64,000 bases of DNA from Dyadobacter sp. LHD-138. Lineage in GTDB: Bacteria > Bacteroidota > Bacteroidia > Cytophagales > Spirosomataceae. Both the position numbers and the translations under genes were made by a program. Where the stretch lies: positions 112,822-176,821 of the forward strand of contig NZ_JAVFVU010000021.1 in assembly GCF_030929615.1 (NCBI RefSeq), written 5' to 3'. Each line of letters opens with the position of its first letter. Position 1 is the stretch's first letter. Of this stretch, positions 29,501-38,458 are shown one piece after another. The notes below the pieces were generated by a model. It made no database searches and was not told the origin of the DNA. It was given only the letters and a program-made list of their open reading frames with translations.

Positions 29501-29992
29501 AGGGCAGCTTATCAGGATCATGGCATGCAGGGGCTGCCAACTTTGAAAGATGAGAAGACTTTGATATTGAAAAACTCAAAAATTGGCCTGACAACATTCG
29601 ATGCGTATGATGAAGTAAGAAAGGTTGCTACGGGCAATAAAAACATGCTCATCCCTTCAAAAGATGGGGCTTTTGTGAAGCTCAAACAAATTGATCTAAA
29701 ACATATTGATGAAGTGGTTGTAGCTGCCATAGCGCCCCAGCAAGGTATAATCACCAAAGGTGGAGCTATCGAAGTTCGCCTGGACAGCGCGAAGGGCACC
29801 TTGGTCGGAATATCGCAGTCCATAATGCCGGGAGGAAGTATGGCGCTAAAAGCACCTGTAAAACTCCCTGAAAACCACGATGGCAAAATGCACGACGTCT
29901 TTTTGGTGTTTGTGAATCCAAGTCCCGAACAGCGCTCATTGATGCTGATTTCCGGAATAGAATTCAAACTGGAATCGCCGGTAGTAAAGTGA
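26576..29992 (+). CDS. ThuA / PQQ-dependent sugar dehydrogenase / PKD / cytochrome c fusion protein
   Basis: A 1138-residue exported protein with signal peptide (1-23). Domains in order: ThuA-like (about 26-245; VLVFSKTVEFRHESI, GGGYVGVHGAADCEYGWPW), glucose/sorbosone dehydrogenase-type six-bladed propeller (about 270-690; GGGISEDGLLGLHKDP, MGHRNPYRI), PKD domain (about 695-790), a c-type haem site CMACH (Cys874, Cys877, His878) within a monohaem cytochrome domain (about 860-945), and a C-terminal carbohydrate-binding-like sandwich (about 950-1138). The layout suggests periplasmic oxidation of a sugar with electrons passed to the built-in haem. An ATG one codon later (26579) is an alternative start. 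Confidence 0.9.
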   Translation: MMSRTKVLTTAILYLLFPLLGFSQSKINVLVFSKTVEFRHESIPAGQKALAHMARERGFTANFTEESSAFNDKNLKNYNAVIFLNTTGDVLNNSQQEAFERYVQAGGGYVGVHGAADCEYGWPWYGKLVGAVFLDHPTPNNIQQGQFVVTQKQHWLTKGMPDEFDKTDEFYNFKNISPKINVVLRLDEKSYQGGKNGDFHPMSWYQEFDGGRSFYTGMGHTDETFTNRIFLDHLYAGIKYASGGDAAPKPIDYTKARPEENRFSKVILRDKLDEPTELSVLDNDRVLFIQRKGDVRLYNNKTKELKTLATIPVCLQCGGGISEDGLLGLHKDPDFSQNHWIYLYYSLPNEPKNVLTRYELREDKLMIASKKVLLEIPVQRQECIHTGGSIDFDKDGNLYLSTGDNTNPQGIDGYNPTDEREGRNPWDAQKSASNTNDLRGKILRIKPQPDGTYTIPDGNLFPKGTPLTRPEIFSMGHRNPYRISVDKKNSYVYWGEVGPDAVKADTARGPEGFDEIGQARKAGNFGWPYFVADNRPYVQYDFATKKSGNKWDAAAPANNSPNNTGLKVLPPAQPAFISYGYGESKEFPLIGSGGRNAMAGPIFYSDQFKNAAHSFSKYYDGKLFIYEWMRGWIMVVTLDKDGRFESMERFMPSQKFSNPIDMEFGPDGDLYMLEYGAGWFAHNDDARLIRIEYNAGNRKPQIQLTADKMGGSIPLKVKLSAKGTKDADEDPIKYSWKITSKNGFNKSFNTVDVTLNLVQKGVYHATLTANDGKGGISTQAIEITAGNEVPVVHLSLPGSNKSFYSANKPFNYVVNVNDKEDGNLGKGISAASVAVNIDYLAEGYDKIAVAIGHQAADNKSIAAKGKILMDASDCMACHRRDKKSIGPTYVAIAQKYKGNTTAIDKLSMKIINGGSGSWGETAMAAHPQISKTDASEIVKYILNIADENIKASLPTSGTFSARLPEGDKGEGVFIVRAAYQDHGMQGLPTLKDEKTLILKNSKIGLTTFDAYDEVRKVATGNKNMLIPSKDGAFVKLKQIDLKHIDEVVVAAIAPQQGIITKGGAIEVRLDSAKGTLVGISQSIMPGGSMALKAPVKLPENHDGKMHDVFLVFVNPSPEQRSLMLISGIEFKLESPVVK

Positions 29993-30145
29993 AAGTATCC
30001 TCAGGCCACGTTCAAAAAACTGTTGCTGTTAGATTAGCTTTTAGAAACAACGCACAATTCAATCTTTTCGGGCCAAATGGTCTTCCTGTGGTCCCTTTTA
30101 GAACTTACTCCTGGTAAAATTTTAAACTTTAAAACAACCAAAACT

Positions 30146-30535
30146 ATGAAAACAATGAAAAAAGCACGAATCGTATTATCCATGGTCCTATTAGGGATTT
30201 CTGTGATTGGTTTTTCACAAGCGCCTGCTGATTTTTGGGCAGGTAAATGGGAATTAAAAGTGATTGGAACACCAGAGGGTGACGCTAAGTTTATAGCTAA
30301 CCTGAGTCGTAAAGATGGAAAACTGGTTGGAAATCTCACGGCTCGTGATGCAGATGCGAAAGAAACAACCATGGAAATTTCCAGTATCGAAGAAACCGAT
30401 AAAAAGATCATCATTAGTTTCTCGGCACAAGGTTACAATGTAAACCTGGATATGGATAAGGTGGACGAGAACCATTTGAAAGGGAGCATGATGGGCATGT
30501 TTGATGCCGAAGGCGTTCGGGTGGTAGCCCCGTAA
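30146..30535 (+). CDS. Small secreted lipocalin-like protein of unknown function
   Basis: A 129-residue protein. I chose the ATG at 30146 because it opens a clear signal peptide (MKTMKKARIVLSMVLLGISV, cleavage after GFSQA); an in-frame start at 30077 would bury it. The mature part (ADFWAGKWELKVIGTPEGD, then KLVGNLTARD) has alternating strands like a small beta-barrel. It lies 153 bases after the ThuA/dehydrogenase fusion on the same strand, so cotranscription is plausible. Function is not known. Confidence 0.75.
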   Translation: MKTMKKARIVLSMVLLGISVIGFSQAPADFWAGKWELKVIGTPEGDAKFIANLSRKDGKLVGNLTARDADAKETTMEISSIEETDKKIIISFSAQGYNVNLDMDKVDENHLKGSMMGMFDAEGVRVVAP

Positions 30536-30638
30536 ATAGCAGCAGCTGATTTAAAATCAGTTGCAAAAAATGTTGAAGCCTTAAAGAAGTAGAGAAATTA
30601 TTCATCCAAAATAAACCTCATTAGATTAAGGGAGCTGG

Positions 30639-30681
30639 TTTTGCAAGAAGTTTTCTCATAAGAGCGAAACTTCTTGCAAAA
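30639..30681 (+). repeat. 15-base perfect inverted repeat upstream of the SDR gene
   Basis: Arms 30639-30653 and 30667-30681 pair perfectly, with a 13-base loop that has its own 3-bp CTC/GAG pairing. It ends 39 bases before the SDR start. It may be the terminator of the preceding secreted-protein gene, although no T run follows, or a leader structure of the SDR message. Confidence 0.6.
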
Positions 30682-30720
30682 GAACTCTTGTGTCCTCCAA
30701 AGTCTGTGAGAAAGGCTAAT

Positions 30721-31539
30721 ATGCAAGTAAATAACAAAACCATCGTCGTAACAGGTGCAGGAAATGGCATCGGCAGGGAATTAAGTCTGCTGCTACTGAA
30801 AAAAAATGCCAATGTGGCCGGTATCGACATCAACATGGCCGGGCTCGCTGAAACACAAAAAATAGCCGGGGTTGGCCCGGACCGCTTCAAGGGTTATGAA
30901 CTGGATATTACAAACCAGGAAAAAGTTATGGCCCTGCCCGATCAGGTAATTCGGCACTTTGGTTCGGTAGATGGTATCATCAATAACGCTGGGATCATAC
31001 AGAAATTCATCCCCGTGAACGAGCTGACGATTGAGGAAATAACGCGGGTTATGGATGTGAACTTCTACGGAACCGTTTATCTGACGAAGGCATTTCTGCC
31101 CGTTTTTTTGACCAGACCACAAGCGCATATTGTAAATGTTTCGAGTATGGGAGGCTTCATTCCGTTTCCCAAGCAAACGATATACGGTGCAGCCAAAGCG
31201 GCCGTCAAAATTTTTACCGAAGGACTTTATATCGAACTCAAAGATACATCTGTCAAAGTAACGGTCGTCCACCCGGGAGCGGTAGCCACCAACATTACAG
31301 AAAACTCAGGTCTGGGAAAATCCAAAGTTGACATGAGTGATCCTAAAAATGTCGCCATGGCGAGTAAAATGTCACTGTCTCCATCAAAAGCCGCTGAAAT
31401 AATTATTTCGGCCATGGAGAAAGACAGATTTCGGGTAACCGTTGGAAAAGATGCCACCATGCTGGATCTGCTGTACCGCTTTAACCCAAAATTTGCCACG
31501 AACATGATTGGCAAATTGATGAAAAAAGTGGTGATGTAG
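30721..31539 (+). CDS. Short-chain dehydrogenase/reductase (SDR)
   Basis: A 272-residue cytoplasmic oxidoreductase. The ATG at 30721 puts the cofactor motif TGAGNGIG near residue 12, as is normal; a TTG start at 30688 would add 11 residues of no family value. It has NNAG (about 85), the catalytic Ser in VNVSSMGGF and the YGAAK Tyr/Lys pair near 160. The C-terminal part (SPSKAAEIIISAMEKDRFRV) resembles SDRs that act on fatty or hydrophobic alcohols. Substrate not predictable. A 15-base inverted repeat lies just upstream. Confidence 0.88.
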   Translation: MQVNNKTIVVTGAGNGIGRELSLLLLKKNANVAGIDINMAGLAETQKIAGVGPDRFKGYELDITNQEKVMALPDQVIRHFGSVDGIINNAGIIQKFIPVNELTIEEITRVMDVNFYGTVYLTKAFLPVFLTRPQAHIVNVSSMGGFIPFPKQTIYGAAKAAVKIFTEGLYIELKDTSVKVTVVHPGAVATNITENSGLGKSKVDMSDPKNVAMASKMSLSPSKAAEIIISAMEKDRFRVTVGKDATMLDLLYRFNPKFATNMIGKLMKKVVM

Positions 31540-31632
31540 ACCAATATTCCTTCATGGTCTTCCTTAAACAGGCTGGGATTTAAATTTAGGGACTATGAGA
31601 TTTCCGCTACTTTGTTTTGGTAAAAACCGTAT

Positions 31633-33270
31633 CTACTTAACAAGTTGAAGATCTGCTATACTTTTTATCCGATTTCGTTCCAGAAAGGCATCAATCGTTT
31701 CAAAATGCTCGATTACACGTTTGTCTTTGAACTCGAAGACTTTTTGGGATAACCCTTGTAAGAAATCACGATCGTGAGAGACCAGCACCAACGTGCCATC
31801 AAAGTTTCTAAGTGCTTCTTTCAAAACATCCTTTGACTTTAAGTCCAGGTGGTTCGTAGGTTCATCAAGAATTAACAAGTTTACAGGTTCCAGGAGCAAC
31901 TTCACCATGGCAAGCCGCGTCTTTTCTCCACCGGACAAAACACTTACTTTTTTGTCGATATCTTCACCCTGAAACATAAAGGCTCCCAAAATATTTTTGA
32001 TCTGGGTCCTCACATCTCCTTCTGCGACCTCGTCCACCGTCTGAAAAATAGTCAGATTAGGATCTAATAAGGAAGCCTGGTTTTGCGCAAAATATCCAAC
32101 CTTTGTATTATGCCCAAGCTGGCAGGTTCCATCCACATCGATCTGGCCCATGATAGCCTTAATCATCGTAGATTTACCTTCACCATTTCGGCCCACAAAT
32201 GATACCTTTTCCCCTCTTGAAATAGTCATGCTGGCATTTTTAAACACAACCTGATCTCCGTAGGATTTTGAAACATCCTTCACAGTAACCGGATAGTCCC
32301 CTGACCGTGGCGAAGGTGGGAAACGAAGTTTTAGGGCAGAATTATCAATTTCATCAATTTCAATAATTTCCAGTTTCTCTAACATGCGTTCACGGGAGGA
32401 AACCTGATTGGTTTTGGAGTATGTCCCGCGAAAGCGTTCGATAAATTGCATATTATCAGCAATCATTTTCTGCTGTTCCTGATACGCCTTAACCTGATGT
32501 GATCTGCGCTCCTCTCGCAATACCAAATAATGCGAATAGTTGGCTTTATAATCAAAAATCCGCCCCATGGTTACTTCAACCGTACGGTTGGTAATATTGT
32601 CGATGAAGGCACGGTCGTGGGAAATAACCATTACTGCATTTGCCTTATTCACCAAAAAATCTTCCAGCCACATCACGGATTCAATGTCAATATGGTTTGT
32701 AGGCTCATCCAGGAGAATAAGGTCCGGCTTTTGCAATAATATTTTGGCAAGCTCAATACGCATACGCCACCCTCCACTGAATTCCTTGGTTTGTCTCTGA
32801 AAATCTTCTGGCCTAAATCCTAATCCTTTCAAAGCTTTCTCAACCTCCGCGTCATAATTAACCTCTTCCAGCTGATAGTATTTTTCACCCAGTTCGGTAA
32901 CCTCTTCGATGATCGCCATATATTCATCACTGTCGTAATCTGTGCGGGTTTCGAGCGCAAGATTTAGTTTTTCCATTTCGGCACGCATTTCAAAAACCTG
33001 CTTGAATGCTTTGGCCGCTTCTTCGAAAACGGTACAGTTATCCTCGGTAAGTAAATGCTGTGGTAAATAAGCAATAACGGCGTCTTTAGGTGCGCGTACA
33101 TGGCCACGATTGGCTTTTTGTTCACCAGCAATAATTTTCATCATTGTGGATTTCCCCGCTCCATTTTTACCCATCAGGGCAATTTTATCAGTAGGATTAA
33201 TAACGAAGGAAACTTCGCTAAAAAGGACAGAACCGCTAAATTCAACGGCCAAATTTTCAATTGTAATCAT
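31633..33270 (-). CDS. ABC-F family ATP-binding protein (ribosome-associated type)
   Basis: A 545-residue protein with two ATP-binding cassettes and no membrane helices, the ABC-F layout. Walker A motifs are GKNGAGKS (about 35-42) and GRNGEGKS; signatures are FSGGWRMR and LSGGEKTR; Walker B is LILLDEPTNHID and LLILDEPTNHLD. A charged coiled linker (SHYLVLREERRSHQVKAYQEQ) joins the halves, as in the YbiT/EttA branch. Such proteins act on the translating ribosome; some confer antibiotic resistance by target protection, but nothing here argues for that. Confidence 0.93.
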   Translation of the reverse strand: MITIENLAVEFSGSVLFSEVSFVINPTDKIALMGKNGAGKSTMMKIIAGEQKANRGHVRAPKDAVIAYLPQHLLTEDNCTVFEEAAKAFKQVFEMRAEMEKLNLALETRTDYDSDEYMAIIEEVTELGEKYYQLEEVNYDAEVEKALKGLGFRPEDFQRQTKEFSGGWRMRIELAKILLQKPDLILLDEPTNHIDIESVMWLEDFLVNKANAVMVISHDRAFIDNITNRTVEVTMGRIFDYKANYSHYLVLREERRSHQVKAYQEQQKMIADNMQFIERFRGTYSKTNQVSSRERMLEKLEIIEIDEIDNSALKLRFPPSPRSGDYPVTVKDVSKSYGDQVVFKNASMTISRGEKVSFVGRNGEGKSTMIKAIMGQIDVDGTCQLGHNTKVGYFAQNQASLLDPNLTIFQTVDEVAEGDVRTQIKNILGAFMFQGEDIDKKVSVLSGGEKTRLAMVKLLLEPVNLLILDEPTNHLDLKSKDVLKEALRNFDGTLVLVSHDRDFLQGLSQKVFEFKDKRVIEHFETIDAFLERNRIKSIADLQLVK

Positions 33271-33560
33271 TTGCTAATTTTTTGAAACCGCAAAGCTACG
33301 ATTATACGACTGAAAGAAACGAAAAAAGTCAACTTTTGATCCTTTAATACTTTTCACCCATTTAAAAAACAGTAAATTGTCAGTTGCTGCCTGGTCTGTC
33401 CGTAGGATTTACTACCGTAAAACTGGTGTGTTGTATACTTCTTTCTTATAAGTGATTTTCGGCCCCTGCCATGCGGGAATATTTGTTATGAAATGATAAT
33501 TCTCTGATGGAAGTAACCAAAATCCGGCCCGATTTTTTTGTTCACATCCAGCACCGTAAA

Positions 33561-33593
33561 TTGGCATAAAATCGCCAAAGTGTCATAGTTTTG
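33561..33593 (+). promoter_or_regulatory. Promoter of the Crp/Fnr-type regulator
   Basis: TAGTTTTG at 33586-33593 matches TAnnTTTG; a TTG at 33561-33563 lies 22 bases upstream, slightly long. A start of transcription near 33600 fits an ATG at 33620 better than a TTG at 33608. The rest of 33271-33560 shows no gene. Confidence 0.5.
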
Positions 33594-33619
33594 GCATTAA
33601 ACGTTTATTGACTGATGCT

Positions 33620-34204
33620 ATGGTTTTTCATTTCCGAAAACAGTTTCCGCAGCTAAATCTTTATTGGGATAAATATTTACCATTTCAGCAACGACTGGAA
33701 GTGCCGGCCAAAACGGTCCTGCTCGAAGAAGGAAAAGTATCGCAGCACTATACATTCATTGAGCAGGGCTGTGTACGCGCTTTCTTCCTTAAAGACGGTG
33801 ATGACAAAACCGTCCAGTTCTTTTTTGAAAATGAAGGATTCTCTTCTATAGACAGTTTTGTCAACGAGGTGCCCAGCTCCTTGACCATTGAGACGATAGA
33901 GCCCTCCGTCCTTTATCTTTTGCCCAGAACCTATGTGCTACAACTGCTCGACGAGCTAAGCCATGAGCCTGGCTTTATGTCAATGCTGTTGAAAATAACG
34001 GCCAGCCGGCAAAGGCACTACAACGATGAGCTGCTCTCCTTTATTCGCGACACACCCGAGCAACGCTATCAGCGCTTACTTACCGACCGGCCGCATATCA
34101 TCAGGCGGGTGCCCCAGCATTATATCGCCTCCTATCTGGCCGTAAGCACGGTGCACCTAAGCCGGATCAAAAGTAAACTGGCCAAAGGAAAGCCGCATTT
34201 TTAA
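33620..34204 (+). CDS. Crp/Fnr-family transcriptional regulator
   Basis: A 194-residue protein (MVFHFRKQFPQL...). The first 120 residues form a cyclic-nucleotide-binding-fold beta-roll (KTVLLEEGKVSQHYTFIEQG, VRAFFLKDGDDKTVQFFFEN). The C-terminus is a short winged-helix (QHYIASYLAVSTVHLSRIKSK). Bacteroidota proteins of this type often control a neighbouring oxidoreductase. The MDR gene starts 73 bases downstream on the same strand, which fits. A TTG at 33608 could add four residues, but the promoter position favours the ATG. Confidence 0.88.
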   Translation: MVFHFRKQFPQLNLYWDKYLPFQQRLEVPAKTVLLEEGKVSQHYTFIEQGCVRAFFLKDGDDKTVQFFFENEGFSSIDSFVNEVPSSLTIETIEPSVLYLLPRTYVLQLLDELSHEPGFMSMLLKITASRQRHYNDELLSFIRDTPEQRYQRLLTDRPHIIRRVPQHYIASYLAVSTVHLSRIKSKLAKGKPHF

Positions 34205-34276
34205 ATTTGATAACATATGTTATCGTCACGGGGCTCTCATCTGCTCTAATTTTGGCTTATATCAAACCAGAACAAA

Positions 34277-35248
34277 ATGAAAGCAGCAGTTATTTATCCC
34301 AATGAAGAAAGACCCCGATACACGGATTTTCCTGAACCCCTGATACAAAATGACGATGAAGTACTGGTGCGTGTAAAAGCTGTGGCCATTAAACATCTGG
34401 ATAAAAGTATGGCGTCGGGCAAACACTATGCGAGCGTTGCACCCAAAGACCACGGCGCGTTGATTGGCGGTGATGGCGTTTGTCTTCTCGCTGATGGCAC
34501 GAGGGTTTATGGCATGGGCGTAAGTGGTATGCTGGCCGAAAAAGCAGTGATTCACAAAGACCGCATCGTGAGGCTGCCTGAAAGCCTGGACAATGCTACC
34601 GCCGCCGCCTTACCGAATGCCGTCATCGGCGCAGCGATGGGTTTGAAGTTCAAAGCCAACATTCATACGGGAGATGTCGTGCTAATAAACGGCGCTACCG
34701 GCGTGACTGGCCGCGTAGCTGTACAACTGGCTAAATATTACGGTGCAAAAAAAGTGATCGCAACTGGCCGAAATCAGCAATCTCTGGAAGATCTGCTTTC
34801 TCTTGGGGCCGACGAAACAGTTTCATTGAAGCAAACTGACGAAAAGTTCACAGCACAACTGGCGGCTATACATCATCATACGCCCATCGATATCGTGATC
34901 GATTACCTGTGGGGCCACACGGCTGAGCTAATATTGCAGGTTCTGAAAGGAACAGGCATGTTCACCCGACCCATAAGTTATGTTTCCGTAGGTAGCATGT
35001 CGGGGGATCAGATGCAGCTCTCCGCAGCCGTTCTGCGCAGTGTGGATCTGACTCTGACAGGCTCTGGTCTCGGCTCATGGTCTAAGCACGAAGTTGGTCT
35101 GGCGTTGACAGAAATACTACCTGAGGCTTTTCAATTGGCAGCCGAAGGGAAGTTAAAGGTAGAAACTACTTTGGCAAAGCTCTCCGACATTGCTGACCTA
35201 TGGGATTTAGAGGTTCCGGGCGGGAAGCGTTTGGTTGTGACCATCTGA
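34277..35248 (+). CDS. Medium-chain (quinone-oxidoreductase-like) NAD(P)-dependent dehydrogenase
   Basis: A 323-residue MDR-superfamily enzyme. The N-terminal GroES-like part (KAAVIYPNEERPRYTDFPEP) lacks the zinc-binding cysteines of true alcohol dehydrogenases. The Rossmann core has NGATGVTGRVAVQLAKYYGA (about 140-160) and VIATGRN. It resembles the zinc-free quinone oxidoreductase / enone reductase branch. It is probably controlled by the Crp-type regulator encoded just upstream. The substrate is unknown. Confidence 0.88.
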   Translation: MKAAVIYPNEERPRYTDFPEPLIQNDDEVLVRVKAVAIKHLDKSMASGKHYASVAPKDHGALIGGDGVCLLADGTRVYGMGVSGMLAEKAVIHKDRIVRLPESLDNATAAALPNAVIGAAMGLKFKANIHTGDVVLINGATGVTGRVAVQLAKYYGAKKVIATGRNQQSLEDLLSLGADETVSLKQTDEKFTAQLAAIHHHTPIDIVIDYLWGHTAELILQVLKGTGMFTRPISYVSVGSMSGDQMQLSAAVLRSVDLTLTGSGLGSWSKHEVGLALTEILPEAFQLAAEGKLKVETTLAKLSDIADLWDLEVPGGKRLVVTI

Positions 35249-35254
35249 GTGCTT

Positions 35255-35520
35255 TCAGATAGCTTTTCCGCCATTTAGGTTTCTGGCTTTTTCGAAGTTC
35301 GCAGCTGAAGCGCCTGTCTCTTTTTCAAACAAACAGATAAGCTATTTATCGTTTTCGTAGCCAAACGTGCAAACGATTTCCCGAACGCTCATTTCTGAGT
35401 AATAAAGCAGGTGCTGTGCTTCACAGATAATTTCCCGTTGTATAAAATAGATTAATGGAAGTCTTGTTACAGTTTTAACCGTGTCGTTCAGATAGCTGAC
35501 GGGGATTTTTACACGCCACT
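35255..35520 (-). pseudogene. AraC-family regulator remnant (C-terminal HTH only)
   Basis: On the minus strand the translation includes KIPVSYLNDTVKTVTRLP, EAQHLLYYSEMSVREIV and FEKETGASAANFEKARN, the double helix-turn-helix of Bacteroidota AraC proteins. An in-frame TAG at 35344-35342 interrupts it and the N-terminal sensor domain is missing. Upstream homology ends near 35505-35525, exactly where the coding sequence of the plus-strand T9SS fragment begins. This is a rearrangement scar, not a functional gene. Confidence 0.7.
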
Positions 35521-36537
35521 GAGTTTTACGTCAACAACAGCCACGTACCGCGCGACATTGAACGGGATGAAAATGTTGGTTTTACCATTTGAATCCAGCA
35601 TCCCAACGGGCATAAAAGTCTACAATCTGGAATTTGCAGATCCAAAAATAATTGGTAAAATTATCACTACTTCCAAAATTCCAGCAAACACGCCGGTATT
35701 GGTAAATGGTGTGGGTACCTTCACATTTGAAGGAGCAGGCGCAATTGCTTCATCTTCAAACCTGAGAACGGCTACGGCAAATGAGGATATGACAGTGAGT
35801 GCTGCGCGCAACCTGCAAGTGGGTATAACAGGTGGCGTGTACATTGGAATCAAAGCGCCTATTGGCAGCTATTATCTAACGACCAACAATGGTACTTTCT
35901 CTTTTAATCGGGTAACGTCTGCGTCTCAGCCATCTGTCAGCTCATTTGATGGGTACCTAGCACCAGGGCTGGCAACCGCAGCCCCAACTTTGGAAATTAC
36001 CTTAGATGAAACTGCCCTGCCGGTCCGATTAGGCGTATTCAGCGCAAAATCTGTGAAAAACGCTGTTTATTGGGAATGGATCACCTATTCCGAACAGAAT
36101 AATGCTGGATTTGATGTCGAGCGAAGCGCAGATGCCAAAAAGTTTGAAAAAATAGCTTCTGTGAAGGGATATGGAAACAGTAATTCAGAAAATCGGTACA
36201 CATCGACCGATCTTTTTCCACTTAAAAGTACCAGCTACTACCGACTGAAACAGGTTGATCTGGATGGAACATATATGTATTCTTCGATCAGATCAGTGAA
36301 AACGGAGATGTAACGCCGATAATCGTATACCCTAATCCTGTTAAAAATATACTTACAATAGATCTCAAAGGAAATAAGGTAGATGGAAAACTTGTTATCC
36401 TGAACATACTCGGACAGGAAGTTTTCCAATCTGACCTGGAAAAATCCGGGCAGACCGGGATTGATGTTTCATTCCTTACACCGGGGATGTATTTCTACCG
36501 TCTGGATAACTTTAAAGGATCATTTGTAAGAAACTAA
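35500..36537 (+). pseudogene. 5'-truncated and frameshifted T9SS-secreted protein fragment
   Basis: Coding sequence is recognisable from about 35501 (GDFYTPLSFTSTTATYRAT), runs to 36313, and resumes in another frame to a stop at 36535-36537. The frame is lost near 36290-36300 by one missing base; restoring it joins SENGDV to the sorting-domain motif IIVYPNPVKN and GMYFYRL. So this is the C-terminal part of a long secreted protein ending in a type IX secretion sorting signal. The N-terminus and signal peptide are absent. A start at 35558 (TTG) is not a natural one. Confidence 0.7.
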
Positions 36538-36579
36538 ATTCCTCTGATCAATTGGTTATCAGCAAAATGATGTTTATTT

Positions 36580-36627
36580 AAAACGCAGGTTATGTCTCAG
36601 ATAAAAATGAGGCATAACCTGCGTTTT
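36580..36627. terminator. 20-base-arm hairpin
   Basis: Arms 36580-36599 and 36608-36627 pair along 20 bases with one U-G wobble and an 8-base loop. It lies 43 bases after the stop of the T9SS fragment and is very probably that gene's original terminator. Confidence 0.8.
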
Positions 36628-36709
36628 AAGCTTTGAACAGCGTCGGATCAGAAAAACAGATACCTGACCGATTGTCGGAATGTTAAGATTTTCTCATGTC
36701 CGTTTTGAC

Positions 36710-36747
36710 TACAAGGCCCCGGGAAAATGTTTTCCCGGGGCCTTGTA
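36710..36747. terminator. 18-base-arm perfect GC-rich hairpin
   Basis: Perfect palindrome with arms 36710-36727 and 36730-36747 and a 2-base centre. It lies 44 bases beyond the stop of the minus-strand symporter gene, so it is probably the terminator of that operon. Together with the hairpin at 36580 it separates convergent units. Confidence 0.8.
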
Positions 36748-36790
36748 CTGATATCTTTACTAAATAATTGCTACTCAGAAGTGATGCTGT

Positions 36791-38408
36791 CTACCAAAAT
36801 AAAGTATACAATGCGATTAGCAGAACCAGAATAATGGTCGCTCCAAAAACAAAACTTTTATGGGCTTTGAACATGGACGGATCAATCACAAGGCCTTTTT
36901 TCTCGTCAGGTAAAACGTAGCCCAGTACAAACATTCCTGCGATACAGATCACAAAAACCCAACCCATTCTATCCAAAAACGGCACCTGCGTCCAGTCCGC
37001 GAAGGGCAGCCAGTTGTTGTGCATACCCAATGCTACAATAAAGCCGCCGACAATGGCAAACAAAGCTCCGGCCGAATTGCTCCGCTTCCAAAAGAAACCC
37101 ATAATAAAAGACGCAAAAATCCCGGGTGACAATAACCCTGTCATTTGCTGAATAAACTGAAAACCTCCTGCTTTATCGATGCCCATGTATGGCGAAATCA
37201 GAATAGCCATGATCATCGAAATTACAATTACGATCCGGCCAATGGTTACAAGCTGTGCTTCGGATCTGTTTTTACCAATGTAAATCTTGAAAATATCAAG
37301 CGTAAAAATCGTTGAAATACTATTGGCTTTTCCCGCCAGCGATGCGACAATGGCTGCGGTTAGTGCAGCAAATGAAAGTCCTTTCAATCCGGCAGGTAAT
37401 AAGTTCAGCAATACCGGATAGGCCTTATCTGCGACGATAACGCCATTCTCAGTCATTTCCTGTTGAAAAAGCCCCTGATTGTAAAGTGTGTACGCCGCAA
37501 TCCCCGGAAGCACCACAATGACAGGCATCAAAAGTTTCAAAAAAGCGGCAAACAGCAGTCCGTTGCGCGCCGTTTTAAGGTCCGCCCCCAACGCACGCTG
37601 GGTAATATACTGATTGCAACCCCAGTAGTTCAGGTTCACAATCCACATCCCGCCGAGCAAAACCGTCGGACCGGGCAACTCCATATAATGCGTGCTGCCT
37701 TCTTTAAAGATCATATGAAAGTGATCATCATGACTTTGCTTCATCATTTTAAGGCCGTTGAAAAGACCGGCCGTATCAAAATTATCCGAAACCAGATTGA
37801 TGGCGATGTAACTTGTTGCAAGTCCACCGATGATCAGAAAGAAAACCTGTATTACATCGGTAAAACCAATCACTTTCATTCCCCCGATTGTGATCACGAT
37901 TGAAAAAATGGCAAGTCCCCACATACACAAGTCAAAATCCAGACCTGAAATGCCAGACACGGCCAATGCTCCCAGGTATAGAATTGAGGTCAAATTCACG
38001 AGAATATATAACCCCAGCCAGAAAATCGCCATGATGAGGCTAACCGTTGGATTATAACGTTGGCTTAAAAATTGGGGGCATGGTAAAAATCTTGTTCTTC
38101 AAATATATCGGCATAAAAAAGAGCGCAACAATTACCAGCGTTGCGGCTGCCATCCATTCGTAACTTGATATGGCCAGTCCCATCGAAAAACCGTTTCCGG
38201 ACATACCGATAAACTGTTCAGCGGAAATATTGGAGGCGATCAAAGAAGCCCCGATTGCCCACCAGGTCAAAGACCCTTCGGCCAGAAAGAAATCTTTGGT
38301 TGAGGCTGCTTCACTCTTCTTCCGGTTGTAAATCCAGTAGCCGTATACCGACACAATGATAAAGTAGACAAAGAAAATAATGTAATCCAGCGACTGTAAC
38401 TACCTCAT
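36791..38408 (-). pseudogene. Sodium:solute symporter (SSS, SGLT-like), broken by a nonsense codon and a frameshift
   Basis: The two open pieces together make one SSS-family transporter. The first covers 38354-38052 (SASNISAEQF-like core, here SLIASNISAEQFIGMSG) and the second runs from 38032 to 36791 with the remaining helices. Two lesions are visible. The ATG at 38408-38406 is followed two codons on by TAG (38402-38400) before LQSLDYIIFF. A run of five Gs at 38074-38078 has one base too many; removing it restores TMPQFLSQRYNPTVSLIMAIFW. It probably imported the sugar released by the glucuronidase and xylan enzymes of the same strand. A GTG at 38354 would skip the first helix. Confidence 0.8.
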
Positions 38409-38458
38409 TGATAAGTATATTTTTGAATAAATCTTTCAACTAATTAATGCGAAACCGG

